NCBI GenBank assembly: GCA_030145485.1
Contig: JAQYVP010000037.1
Location: 1-43,609, forward strand
Direction: 5' to 3'
Source of the DNA: Chromatiales bacterium
Lineage (GTDB): Bacteria > Pseudomonadota > Gammaproteobacteria > Chromatiales > Chromatiaceae
DNA length: 43,609 nucleotides
The first letter of the stretch is position 1. The number at the start of each line of letters is the position of its first letter. Below, in pieces: positions 34,426-42,757 of this stretch. The position numbers and the translations under genes were made by a program. The notes beneath the pieces are model-generated. The model was given only the letters and a program-made list of their open reading frames with translations. It was not told where the DNA came from and searched no databases.

Positions 34426-34437
34426 CAATTTTTTCAG

Positions 34438-35850
34438 CTACATCGGAAAACCGCCGCCGGGAGGGAAACCTCCGGGGGGCATTCCACCCGGAGGCATACC
34501 GCCTGGCGGGAAACCACCGCCCCCCTTCATACCGCGCATCATGTTCATCATGCCCTTGCCTTTCATCTTTTTCATCATCCGCTGCATCTGTGCGAACTGC
34601 TTCAGCAGCTTGTTGACATCCTGAACCATTACACCGGAACCGGCGGCTATGCGTTTTCTCCGCGAAGCCTTGATCACGGCAGGAAACTCACGTTCCTGCG
34701 GTGTCATCGAGTTGACGATGGCAATGGTGCGGGCGACCTCCTTGTCATTGACCTGGTTCTTGACCGCAGCCGGGATTTTATTCATACCGGGCAGTTTCTC
34801 CAGCATGCTGCTGATGCCGCCCATTTTCGCCATCTGCTGCATTTGTTCACGATAATCTGCAAGGGTGAATCCTTTGCCCCTGGCGACCTTGGTTGCCAGC
34901 TGTTGCGCCTTTTTATGATCAACTTTGCGCGATACCTCTTCCACCAGCGACAGCACATCCCCCATACCGAGGATTCTTGATGCCAGCCGATCAGGATAAA
35001 AAGGTTCGAGAGCGTCGACTTTTTCACCAATACCGAGAAACTTGATTGGCTTGCCGGTGATATGCCGGATAGAGAGTGCGGCGCCACCGCGAGAGTCACC
35101 ATCCGCCTTGGTGAGAATCACGCCGGTCAGCGGTAATGCTTCATCAAATGCTTTCGCTGTGTTGGCTGCATCCTGGCCGGTCATGCTGTCTACGACAAAC
35201 AGCGTTTCGACGGGGGTCAACACCTTGTGCAGTTGCTGAATCTCACCCATCATCTCGGCATCGATATGCAGCCGGCCGGCGGTATCGACAATCAGCACAT
35301 CGAAATAGCCTTTTTTTGCTGCTTTCAGCGCTGATTTGGCGATGGAGGCGGGTTTTTGCTTTGCACTACTGGGGAAGAATTCAGCATCCACCTCTTTGGC
35401 GAGGGTCTGCAGCTGTTCGATGGCGGCCGGACGATAGACATCGCAACTGACCACCATCACTTTTTTCTTCTGCTCCTTGAGAAAGCGTGAAAGCTTGGCG
35501 ACACTGGTGGTCTTGCCCGAGCCCTGCAGGCCTGCCATGAGGATCACTGCAGGAGGCTGGGCTGCAAGATTGAGACTTTCGTTGGCCTCACCCATGACGC
35601 GAACGAGCTCGTCATTGACAATTTTGACCAGCACCTGTCCCGGCGTGAGACTCTTGAGTACGGCCTCTCCAGTCGCTTTTTCACGGATGGAGTCGATGAA
35701 CTCACGCACCACCGGCAAAGCCACATCGGCCTCCAGCAGCGCCATGCGAATATCCCGCAGGGTATCCTTGATATTTTGATCGGTGAGACGTCCACGACCA
35801 CGCACCCGGTCGAGTGAATCACCCAGACGTTTACTGAGATTACTAAACAT
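34438..35850 (-). CDS. ffh: Signal recognition particle protein Ffh
   Basis: The 470-residue protein targets ribosomes making inner-membrane proteins to FtsY, bound to 4.5S RNA. The N domain covers about residues 1-90. The G domain has GLQGSGKTTSVAKL near residue 108, DTAGRLHID near residue 190, TKADGDSRGG near residue 248 and FLGIGEKVDALEPF. The M domain is Met-rich (QMQQMAKMGG...KQFAQMQRMMKKMKGKGMM). The tail is an unusually clear run of GGMPPGG/GGFPPGG repeats. It is divergent from ypjD across 69 bp, as in E. coli. The 4.5S RNA gene is not seen here. Confidence 0.97.
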   Translation of the reverse strand: MFSNLSKRLGDSLDRVRGRGRLTDQNIKDTLRDIRMALLEADVALPVVREFIDSIREKATGEAVLKSLTPGQVLVKIVNDELVRVMGEANESLNLAAQPPAVILMAGLQGSGKTTSVAKLSRFLKEQKKKVMVVSCDVYRPAAIEQLQTLAKEVDAEFFPSSAKQKPASIAKSALKAAKKGYFDVLIVDTAGRLHIDAEMMGEIQQLHKVLTPVETLFVVDSMTGQDAANTAKAFDEALPLTGVILTKADGDSRGGAALSIRHITGKPIKFLGIGEKVDALEPFYPDRLASRILGMGDVLSLVEEVSRKVDHKKAQQLATKVARGKGFTLADYREQMQQMAKMGGISSMLEKLPGMNKIPAAVKNQVNDKEVARTIAIVNSMTPQEREFPAVIKASRRKRIAAGSGVMVQDVNKLLKQFAQMQRMMKKMKGKGMMNMMRGMKGGGGFPPGGMPPGGMPPGGFPPGGGFPM

Positions 35851-35919
35851 GGTTTTTATTCAGGAGTGTGAGAAATTAAATTTGGTCAAAGTATACCTGA
35901 CTATGAGATCATTCTGCGA

Positions 35920-36732
35920 ATGAAACAGTTAATCCCGATTTTAACGATCACTCTCTATCTCGCAGCTGCTGCAATGGCCGCCATACGCCTCTTCCGGCCG
36001 GAGATACTGCCACGTCTGACACGCTCGATCGTCATCCAGATCGGCTTTTCTGCACTGTTGCTGCATGCTCTGATTCTCTACCAGACGATTGTGGCGGAAG
36101 ATGGGCTCAATCTCGCTTTTTTTCAGGCATTGAGCCTTGCAGGCTGGATGATCGCCCTGGTCATCATGCTCTCCTCACTGACCAAACCCGCTGAAAATCT
36201 CACCGTTTTTCTGTTTCCTCCAATAGCACTGGCCGTAGCTGCCTGCTGCATCTTTGCAACTGATTCAACACGTCTGCTCAACGCCTCCTCCGGCTGGCCT
36301 CTGGGTGTGCATGTCATCACTTCCCTGCTCGCCTGGAGCCTGTTCGCTATCGCCAGCGTGCAGGCTGTTCTGCTTTGGATTCAGGACAAAAACCTGCACA
36401 ACCGCAAACCCGGCGGTTTCATTAGAGCCCTGCCGCCGCTACAGACAATGGAGAGCCTGCTGTTTGAATTTATCGTTGCCGGAATGATCCTGTTGACGAT
36501 CTCACTTGCCAGCGGATTTCTTTACTTGCATGACATGTTCGCCCAGCACCTGGTGCACAAAACCATCCTCTCCACGATAGCCTGGGTACTCTTTGCGATC
36601 CTGATATGGGGGCGCTACCGCTACGGCTGGCGCGGACGCATCGCATTACGATGGACACTCATCGGTTTTGTAGTACTGGGACTCGCCTACTTCGGCTCCA
36701 AGGCAGTGGTGGAATTGATTATTCAAACTTAA
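35920..36732 (+). CDS. ypjD: YpjD/CcsA-family inner-membrane protein
   Basis: The 270-residue protein has eight or so membrane segments. Its C-terminal half (WPLGVHVITSLLAWSLFAIASVQAVLLW...FLYLHDMFAQHLVHKTILSTIAWVLFAILIWGRYRYGWRGR) matches the cytochrome c assembly protein family, with conserved His in GVHVITS and HLVHKT. The tryptophan-rich haem-handling motif of true CcsA is not evident, as in other YpjD proteins. The role is unproven in most hosts. The divergent position next to ffh is conserved in Gammaproteobacteria and supports the name. Confidence 0.88.
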   Translation: MKQLIPILTITLYLAAAAMAAIRLFRPEILPRLTRSIVIQIGFSALLLHALILYQTIVAEDGLNLAFFQALSLAGWMIALVIMLSSLTKPAENLTVFLFPPIALAVAACCIFATDSTRLLNASSGWPLGVHVITSLLAWSLFAIASVQAVLLWIQDKNLHNRKPGGFIRALPPLQTMESLLFEFIVAGMILLTISLASGFLYLHDMFAQHLVHKTILSTIAWVLFAILIWGRYRYGWRGRIALRWTLIGFVVLGLAYFGSKAVVELIIQT

Positions 36733-36740
36733 TCATATCC

Positions 36741-37037
36741 TCAAGCCTCTGTGGAGGGGTTCGCTCGATCTGTTGCCACTGCTGTTCTCCGATAGGACTC
36801 GGCAATCTTCAGAGCAATGCAGAAACCCAGCGCTGTTCCAGCCGGGAGCAGTGTACGCGTTTCAGCATCAATGGAGGCATAATCGCCCTCCTCTCTATCG
36901 AACCAGGTAATGACCTCTTCCAGGTAGTCCTGAAAAGCGGGGGTGCTGGTATCGTATGCTTTTGTGATCGGCGGAGCCTTGTCGACCAGGGAGATCATCG
37001 TCGGCTTATCTGAATGCTTTGCTTGTAGAGTTGCCAT
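36741..37037 (-). CDS. Small hypothetical protein, 98 residues
   Basis: The soluble protein has no signal peptide or known motif. The central part TPAFQDYLEEVITWFDREEGDYASIDAETRTLLPAGTALGFCIALKIAESYRR is likely helical. The ATG is at 37037; a second Met (MISLVDKAPP) at residue 14 is an alternative start. It is convergent with ypjD (8-bp gap). Upstream lies the multi-hairpin element G. Coding is plausible but not proven. Confidence 0.55.
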   Translation of the reverse strand: MATLQAKHSDKPTMISLVDKAPPITKAYDTSTPAFQDYLEEVITWFDREEGDYASIDAETRTLLPAGTALGFCIALKIAESYRRTAVATDRANPSTEA

Positions 37038-37132
37038 AGGCGCTCACGGTTCATGGTAGTAAGTCGTTGTCCATAAAACGGTCCAACATCTATCCTAACA
37101 CTGTGGGCAGCTCAATAACCCCTTGCAAGGAA

Positions 37133-37288
37133 GCAGGGTTGGGAGTCTGCTTTTCAGGGCTGTATAAAACAGGGATGTTTTATCAGAGCTTATGACATAC
37201 ATGGATGTATTAATGTCGCCAGAGGCAGGATGCCGGAAGCGACCAGGGACGTATTCACGCGTCCCTGAAAGGCTGATCCCAACCCTGC
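37133..37288. repeat. Closed multi-hairpin element G
   Basis: The outer arms (37133-37159 and 37263-37288; GCAGGGTTGGGA with its complement, and CTTTTCAGGG against CCCTGAAAGG) close the unit. Inside, separate stems are visible: ATAAAACA/TGTTTTAT, ATACAT/ATGTAT around GG, and CAGGGACG/CGTCCCTG. It accounts for most of the 37038-37330 gap upstream of the small hypothetical gene and downstream of cfa. Its middle (ACATGGATGTA... and GGCAGGATGCCGGAAGCGA) resembles parts of elements A and F2. Confidence 0.65.
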
Positions 37289-37330
37289 GCAGACTCGAAC
37301 GATTCACGGATTTATTGGAAATTTACTTCA

Positions 37331-38650
37331 TTATGATACATAGAGATCATCCCGCGTGAGCGGCAGCTCGGAAGGGCCTTTCGAGGCGTGCCTGGAGGCC
37401 ACCACCTGGAAAATGTGCATCGAGCCGACGCTGAAACCGGTGGCAACACCGGCAAGATAGATGATCCACATACGGTATTTTTCCAGGCCGACAAGCCGGA
37501 TCGCCTCGTCACGATTGATCAGCAGGGCATCGTGCCAGGCCTTGCAGGTCAGACCGTAGTGCTCGCGCAGTCCCTCGACATCATGCATCTCGAAACCGGA
37601 CATCTGCAGCAGATCAACCGTGTGGCCGACGTTGTCCAGTTCCGAACCGGGAAAGATGTATTTCAGCAATAACTTGCGCTCCGGCCTGATCTTGCGCACC
37701 GCACGTTTGCTCTTCTTGGCAGTGCGGGAAATGCCATGATTCATGAGAATGCCACGGTCACGCAGCAGCGAGCGAATCTTGCCAAAATATTTCGGCATGT
37801 TGCTGATGCCGACATGCTCGAACATGCCGACGCTGGAGATCTTGTCGTAGCTGCCTGTCAGGGTTTCATAATCGCGCAGCTCAACCGTGACGCTATCCTC
37901 CAGCCCGAGTCTCCTGATCTTCTCCTGGGCAAAATCATGCTGTGTCTGAGAGAGGGTGACGCCATGAGCTTTGACACCGTAATGACGGGCGGCATGGCAC
38001 ACCAGACCTCCCCAGCCGCAGCCGATATCGAGGAACTTGTCACCGGGTTTTAGCCGCAGCTTGCGGCAGATCATGTCCAGCTTATCCTGTTGTGCCTGCG
38101 CCAGCGGGGTTTCCCGGGTTTTGAAATAACCGCAGGAGTAGAGCATCTCGGGATCGAGAAACAGCGCGTAAAACTCGTTGCTGATATCGTAATGAAACTG
38201 GATAAAATCTTTGTTGCTGCGCTTTGCTTGGACACGACCGACTGCATCGTCGGCATATTCATGCGCAACTTCCGCCTTCTCTCCCGGCGCCAGCAGAAAA
38301 GGCCACAGCAGTCCCAGCAGCCGCCCCTTGCTGAGTTCGCCAAGCCTTTTGTGTTTACCTTTCACGCTTGCAATAGCCATGAATTCATAGAGATTGGCGC
38401 CCTGCACATCGATATGACCGGCGGCATACAGACGTAGCAGGGTTTCAAGATTTGGACGCCGCATCACCGAGGAGATAACGCCGCGCCCGCTGATGCTCAG
38501 CTGAATATGCGGATCTGCATGCGCACCAAGCGGCACGACCGAGCCATCCCACAGCCGCAGTGAAAACCCGGCATCGAGTAATTCACCGAAATATGCAAAG
38601 GCTTCACGCGCACGCTCAAGCAGTCTCTCATCAGAAAAAAGAGCAGCCAT
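37331..38650 (-). CDS. cfa: Cyclopropane-fatty-acyl-phospholipid synthase
   Basis: The 439-residue protein uses SAM to methylenate cis-unsaturated acyl chains in membrane phospholipids, usually on entry to stationary phase or under acid stress. An N-terminal domain (1-150) is followed by HYDISNEFYALFLDPEMLYSCGYF, the SAM loop FLDIGCGWGGLVCHAA near residue 209, and KISSVGMFEHVG near residue 270. The C-terminal part has YIFPGSELDNVGHT and the terminal aromatic-rich RMWIIYLAGVATGF. The bicarbonate-ligand residues (C, E, H, Y) are in place by eye. GGTGG precedes the ATG at 38650. Confidence 0.95.
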   Translation of the reverse strand: MAALFSDERLLERAREAFAYFGELLDAGFSLRLWDGSVVPLGAHADPHIQLSISGRGVISSVMRRPNLETLLRLYAAGHIDVQGANLYEFMAIASVKGKHKRLGELSKGRLLGLLWPFLLAPGEKAEVAHEYADDAVGRVQAKRSNKDFIQFHYDISNEFYALFLDPEMLYSCGYFKTRETPLAQAQQDKLDMICRKLRLKPGDKFLDIGCGWGGLVCHAARHYGVKAHGVTLSQTQHDFAQEKIRRLGLEDSVTVELRDYETLTGSYDKISSVGMFEHVGISNMPKYFGKIRSLLRDRGILMNHGISRTAKKSKRAVRKIRPERKLLLKYIFPGSELDNVGHTVDLLQMSGFEMHDVEGLREHYGLTCKAWHDALLINRDEAIRLVGLEKYRMWIIYLAGVATGFSVGSMHIFQVVASRHASKGPSELPLTRDDLYVS

Positions 38651-38819
38651 CTATGCCACCAATCCAGCACTTGATTTGGGAAAGAGATGTTTGAGGTACG
38701 TCATATTGGCTGCCTATATTACGATATGCAAAAAATAGATCTCATTGTAACCAGTTACTCATAAAGTAGCCTCTTTTAAGTGTGAAAAAGGTACAATCCC
38801 TCACTTGGTTACTCTCTGG

Positions 38820-38973
38820 ACAATTCTCAATATACTAATAGCGTGCTGATATCTTATAAGACTTTTACCACGAAGCACACAAAGACCACGAAGAATCAAC
38901 TGATCACAAAAATGCCTTCGTGCTCTTCGTGTCCTTCGTGGTGAACATCTCTCTTCATTTAGAATTGCTGGTT
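38820..38973 (-). repeat. MITE-like palindromic element B, copy 2 (inverted)
   Basis: Read on the minus strand this is nearly the same as copy 1 at 2983-3136. The palindromic core (38867-38943) differs at only a few bases, and both flanks also match (CAGCAATTCTAAATG at one end, TTGAGAATTG at the other). It occupies the middle of the 379-bp gap 38651-39029 between divergent cfa and ettA. No gene is seen in that gap. Confidence 0.8.
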
Positions 38974-39029
38974 ACTCTCTCAAAATTTTGCGGTCTGCCC
39001 GCACCATTAAAATAGAACCGAATATTATT

Positions 39030-40700
39030 ATGGCCCAGTATATCTACACCATGAATCGCGTCGGCAAGGTCGTCCCTCCCAAACGGCAGATCCTGCGTGA
39101 CATCTCCCTCTCCTTCTATCCCGGCGCAAAGATTGGCGTGCTGGGTCTCAACGGCTCCGGTAAATCGACGCTGCTGCGCATCATGGCCGGCATCGATACG
39201 GAGATAGAGGGTGAAGCGCGGCCTCAACCCGGCATCAAGGTCGGTTATCTGCCGCAGGAGCCGCAACTTGATCCTGACAAGGATGTGCGCGGCAATGTTG
39301 AAGAGGGGCTGGGAAATCTCAAGAAGGCGATGCAGGAGCTGGACCAGGTTTACGCCGCCTATGCAGAGCCGGATGCCGATTTTGACGCACTCGCAAAACG
39401 CCAGGCAGAGCTTGAGAATATGGTGCAGGCAGCCGATGGACACGACATGGAACGCCAGCTCGAGATTGCCGCGGATGCATTGCGGCTGCCTCCCTGGGAT
39501 GCAGATGTGACCAAGCTCTCCGGTGGCGAACGACGCCGGGTGGCGCTGTGCCGCCTGCTGCTCTCACACCCGGATATGCTGCTGCTGGACGAGCCGACCA
39601 ACCACCTCGATGCGGAATCGATCGCCTGGCTGGAGCATTTTTTACACGACTACAGCGGTACCGTGGTGGCTGTTACCCACGACCGCTATTTTCTGGATAA
39701 CGTCGCCGGATGGATACTGGAACTCGACCGCGGCCACGGCATCCCCTGGGAGGGCAACTACACCTCCTGGCTGGAGCAGAAAGAGGAGCGCCTCGAACAG
39801 GAGGAGAAGGGGGAGTTAGCCCGCGCCAAGACGATGAAAAAAGAGCTCGAGTGGGTGCGCACCAACCCCAAGGGACGTCAGGCCAAGAGCAAAGCTCGCC
39901 TGCAGCGTTTCGATGAACTGCAGTCACAGTCGTTCCAGAAGCGCAACGAAACCAACGAGATCTACATTCCGCCCGGTGACAAGCGTCTCGGTGATCTCGT
40001 CGTCGAAGCGAATGGACTCAGCAAGGGATATGGTGACCGCCTGCTGTTCGACAACGTCGAGTTCAACCTGCCGCGTGGCGGCATCGTCGGCATCATTGGT
40101 CCCAATGGCGCCGGCAAGACCACCCTGTTTCGCATGATTACCGGAGAAGAGCAGGCGGACAGCGGTGAGCTGCGTATCGGCGAAACTGTGGAGATTGCCG
40201 CCGTCGATCAGAGCCGTGATGCGCTGGATGCGAATAAAACCGTGTGGGAGGAAATCTCGGACAAATCGGACAACATTATAGTCGGCAGCTACTCCATGCC
40301 GTCACGCGCCTATGTCAGCCGCTTCAATTTTTCCGGCAGCGACCAGCAGAAACGCATCGGCGATCTCTCCGGTGGAGAGAGAAACCGCGTACATCTTGCC
40401 AAACTCCTCAAACGGGGCGGCAATCTGATCCTGCTCGACGAGCCGACCAATGACCTCGATGTCGAGACCCTGCGAGCACTCGAGGATGCGATCCTGACAT
40501 TTCCCGGATCGGTAGTGGTGATCTCGCACGACCGCTGGTTCCTGGATCGCATTGCCACCCATATACTCGCCTTCGAAGGAGACAGCAAGGTGGTGTGGTT
40601 CGAAGGCAACTACCAGGATTATGAAGCAGATCGCAAACGCCGCCTCGGCGATGCCGCAGACCAGCCGCACCGCATCAGGTACAAGCCGTTGAAACGTTAG
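39030..40700 (+). CDS. ettA: Energy-dependent translational throttle protein EttA (ABC-F)
   Basis: The 556-residue ABC-F protein has two nucleotide-binding domains and no membrane part. EttA binds the ribosomal E site and gates the first elongation step according to ATP/ADP ratio. NBD1 has GLNGSGKST near residue 40, [16 protein letters not shown] and [13 protein letters not shown]2 has GPNGAGKTT near residue 358, [15 protein letters not shown] and [10 protein letters not shown]. The inter-domain linker is [31 protein letters not shown]. The N-terminus [19 protein letters not shown] matches E. coli EttA, so I start at 39030 rather than 38988. Confidence 0.97.
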   Translation: MAQYIYTMNRVGKVVPPKRQILRDISLSFYPGAKIGVLGLNGSGKSTLLRIMAGIDTEIEGEARPQPGIKVGYLPQEPQLDPDKDVRGNVEEGLGNLKKAMQELDQVYAAYAEPDADFDALAKRQAELENMVQAADGHDMERQLEIAADALRLPPWDADVTKLSGGERRRVALCRLLLSHPDMLLLDEPTNHLDAESIAWLEHFLHDYSGTVVAVTHDRYFLDNVAGWILELDRGHGIPWEGNYTSWLEQKEERLEQEEKGELARAKTMKKELEWVRTNPKGRQAKSKARLQRFDELQSQSFQKRNETNEIYIPPGDKRLGDLVVEANGLSKGYGDRLLFDNVEFNLPRGGIVGIIGPNGAGKTTLFRMITGEEQADSGELRIGETVEIAAVDQSRDALDANKTVWEEISDKSDNIIVGSYSMPSRAYVSRFNFSGSDQQKRIGDLSGGERNRVHLAKLLKRGGNLILLDEPTNDLDVETLRALEDAILTFPGSVVVISHDRWFLDRIATHILAFEGDSKVVWFEGNYQDYEADRKRRLGDAADQPHRIRYKPLKR

Positions 40701-40711
40701 TACCTGATATC

Positions 40712-40863
40712 AACCACAGATGCACACAGATAAACACAGATATTATTGGGATCCTTCATTCTCCATTTAAGAAAACCGTAGGGTGCAATAAGCGACAGCG
40801 CATTGCACCAATCCTAGCTACAGGCTTACAATATTACATCTTTTCATCTGTGTGCATCTGTGG
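40712..40863. repeat. Family D palindrome with an inner GGTGCAAT hairpin
   Basis: The outer stem pairs AACCACAGATGCACACAGAT (40712-40731) with ATCTGTGTGCATCTGTGG (ends 40863), 18 bp perfect. In the left arm CACAGAT occurs three times at 10-nt spacing. The loop holds a second hairpin GGTGCAAT (40782-40789)/ATTGCACC (40802-40809). It lies between convergent ettA and norD and may terminate both. Nothing else is seen in 40701-40885. Confidence 0.65.
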
Positions 40864-40885
40864 ATAAAAAAATTCCTGAGGCTCT

Positions 40886-42754
40886 TCAATGCGTCAGCCT
40901 GGCATACAGCAACGGCAACTTGCGCGGCAATTCTGCGGCATCGCGCACCAGCACCCAGGAGCGGCTGCCGAAGAGGTAGGGAAGGTAGTCCTTGGCCTCG
41001 GTGTCGATTGTCACACAAAAAGGTTGAAGTCCCATCTGCTGGGCTTCGAGGATGGCCATGCGGGTATCTTCGATGCCATAACGCCCTTCATACTTGTCCA
41101 GGTCATTGGGCTTGCCATCTGTCAGGATCAATAGAATCTTCTGTGCCGCCTGCTGGCAGGCGAGGATTTTCGAAGCCTGGCGAATCGCCGCACCCATACG
41201 CGTGTAAAAACCCGGCTTGATGGCATTGATGCGGCCACGCACATGCTCGTTGTAACTCTCGTTAAAATTCTTGATCAGGTTAAAGCGCACATGATCCCGA
41301 TTGCGCGAGGAAAAACCATAGAGGGCGAAGGGATCACCCGTTGCAGAGAGCGCTTCGGAAAACAGGAACAGCGAGTCACGAATGGTATCGATGACACGCT
41401 CTTCATCATTGACGTAGGCATCCGTCGACAGCGAGAGATCCGCCAGCAGCAGGCAGGAGAGATCACGGCTTGAGTCGCGGCATTCGCGGTAGACTGCCGC
41501 GTCGCTGTTGAAACGCCCCAGTTTGCGGTCTGTGAGATGACTGAGGTAGCTGTCCAGATCGAGCTCGGTCCCCTCCTGCTGACGACTGAACCAGTGACGC
41601 TGTGGACGCAGCATCTCAAACTGACTGCGCAGTTTTCTTGCCTGCGCGCGCAGTTTCGGTGGCAGCGGAATCGCTTCTGCTTCACGCGCCAGCATCGGCT
41701 GAATGGCGCAGTAATCCTTCACCAGCTGCTGCTGCTTGTAATCCCACTCGGGAAGCGGGATGCCATCGCCGAGACGGATATCATCATACTCGTCGGCCGG
41801 AAGATCCAGATCGAAACGCACTTTGCTTGCAGTCGGCTTGTTGTCACGCGCCACACTGATCATATCCATATCATCCGCCGTGCGCTGCGCATCATCGTCA
41901 TCATCATCCTCTGTGGTGCGATCGACATTGACGAATTCCGCCCAGCTGAAGTAGCTCTCGAGGCGAAACGCCAGCAGCCCCTCCTTACCCTCGGGCATAT
42001 CGACACGCTCCGCCTTGCGGCGTTTCTGCTGCCGATCCTCTTTTTTACGGCTGGCCGGCGCCTCTGCGTCATCGGGATCATTGCTCGATGCGGCAGAAGC
42101 AATTCCAACTCGAGGCGGCTCGGGATGCAACCACAACGGCACTGGCTGTGGTGGATATTTTGCTGCAGCGGGCATCTGTGCAGAGTGACCTGCATCCGCA
42201 TAGTGAGCCGGATTCTTCAGCGCCTCAACTATCGCCTCCTCCCGGAGTCTTTCAGCCTTCGGCAACGCATCGGCCTCAGGACGCTGTTGCAGGTGTGCAT
42301 CCAGCAGACGCTGATAACGCTTGTGCATCCCCGGCCAGCGCTGCAACAGCTGCAACGTGCCCCTGCAGTTATCTGCAAGCCATTCGCCACTAGCGTTTCC
42401 GGCTGTAGCCTGAGAAGAGGTTGCCAGCGCCGCCAGCCATAGGTAGAGATCACGATTGAGACTTTTGTGCGGAAATAGTGCGATAACCCCCGGCAGGCGC
42501 AGGCTCTCTTCATCACGCCACGCCAGCTGAATCTTACTGCCGGTACCGGCAATGCGCTGCAGGATGCTGCGGCGCGCGCCATGATCGAGTTCGGAAGCAT
42601 TATCGATGCGCAACCCCCCCTCCCCGCCCAGCGAGCGAAACATGATGGCAGCCGCATGGCGGATTTCATCCAGATCAACGCGGGCTTCAGGATATTCTGT
42701 AGTAGCCTTATCGGTGATATAGCGGTGCCAGATTTTGCCGACGAACTCTTCCAT
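40886..42754 (-). CDS. norD: NorD-type VWA protein, nitric oxide reductase activation
   Basis: The 622-residue protein has an N-terminal helical domain, a charged low-complexity middle (residues 225-310, with a run of six Asp at 283-288) and a C-terminal VWA domain (about 432-622). The MIDAS metal site is complete: D439-S441-S443 (LLADLSLSTD), T518 (YTRMG) and D546 (LTDGKPND). NorD acts with the MoxR-type ATPase NorQ in maturing or activating the nitric oxide reductase NorCB; CbbO of RuBisCO activation is a close relative and the main alternative. AAGGAG precedes the ATG. Only 3 bp separate it from the upstream ferredoxin gene, so the two are coupled. Confidence 0.87.
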   Translation of the reverse strand: MEEFVGKIWHRYITDKATTEYPEARVDLDEIRHAAAIMFRSLGGEGGLRIDNASELDHGARRSILQRIAGTGSKIQLAWRDEESLRLPGVIALFPHKSLNRDLYLWLAALATSSQATAGNASGEWLADNCRGTLQLLQRWPGMHKRYQRLLDAHLQQRPEADALPKAERLREEAIVEALKNPAHYADAGHSAQMPAAAKYPPQPVPLWLHPEPPRVGIASAASSNDPDDAEAPASRKKEDRQQKRRKAERVDMPEGKEGLLAFRLESYFSWAEFVNVDRTTEDDDDDDAQRTADDMDMISVARDNKPTASKVRFDLDLPADEYDDIRLGDGIPLPEWDYKQQQLVKDYCAIQPMLAREAEAIPLPPKLRAQARKLRSQFEMLRPQRHWFSRQQEGTELDLDSYLSHLTDRKLGRFNSDAAVYRECRDSSRDLSCLLLADLSLSTDAYVNDEERVIDTIRDSLFLFSEALSATGDPFALYGFSSRNRDHVRFNLIKNFNESYNEHVRGRINAIKPGFYTRMGAAIRQASKILACQQAAQKILLILTDGKPNDLDKYEGRYGIEDTRMAILEAQQMGLQPFCVTIDTEAKDYLPYLFGSRSWVLVRDAAELPRKLPLLYARLTH

Positions 42755-42757
42755 TGG

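Noticed and set aside
37133-37288. Element G as a tRNA or tmRNA because of its cloverleaf-like plan
   Set aside because: No T-loop GTTCRA, no anticodon-arm geometry and no CCA end; the arms are much longer than those of a tRNA.
41537-42442. A 301-codon plus-strand frame opposite norD
   Set aside because: It is a shadow of norD, whose VWA metal site is complete; no start signal or domain is seen.
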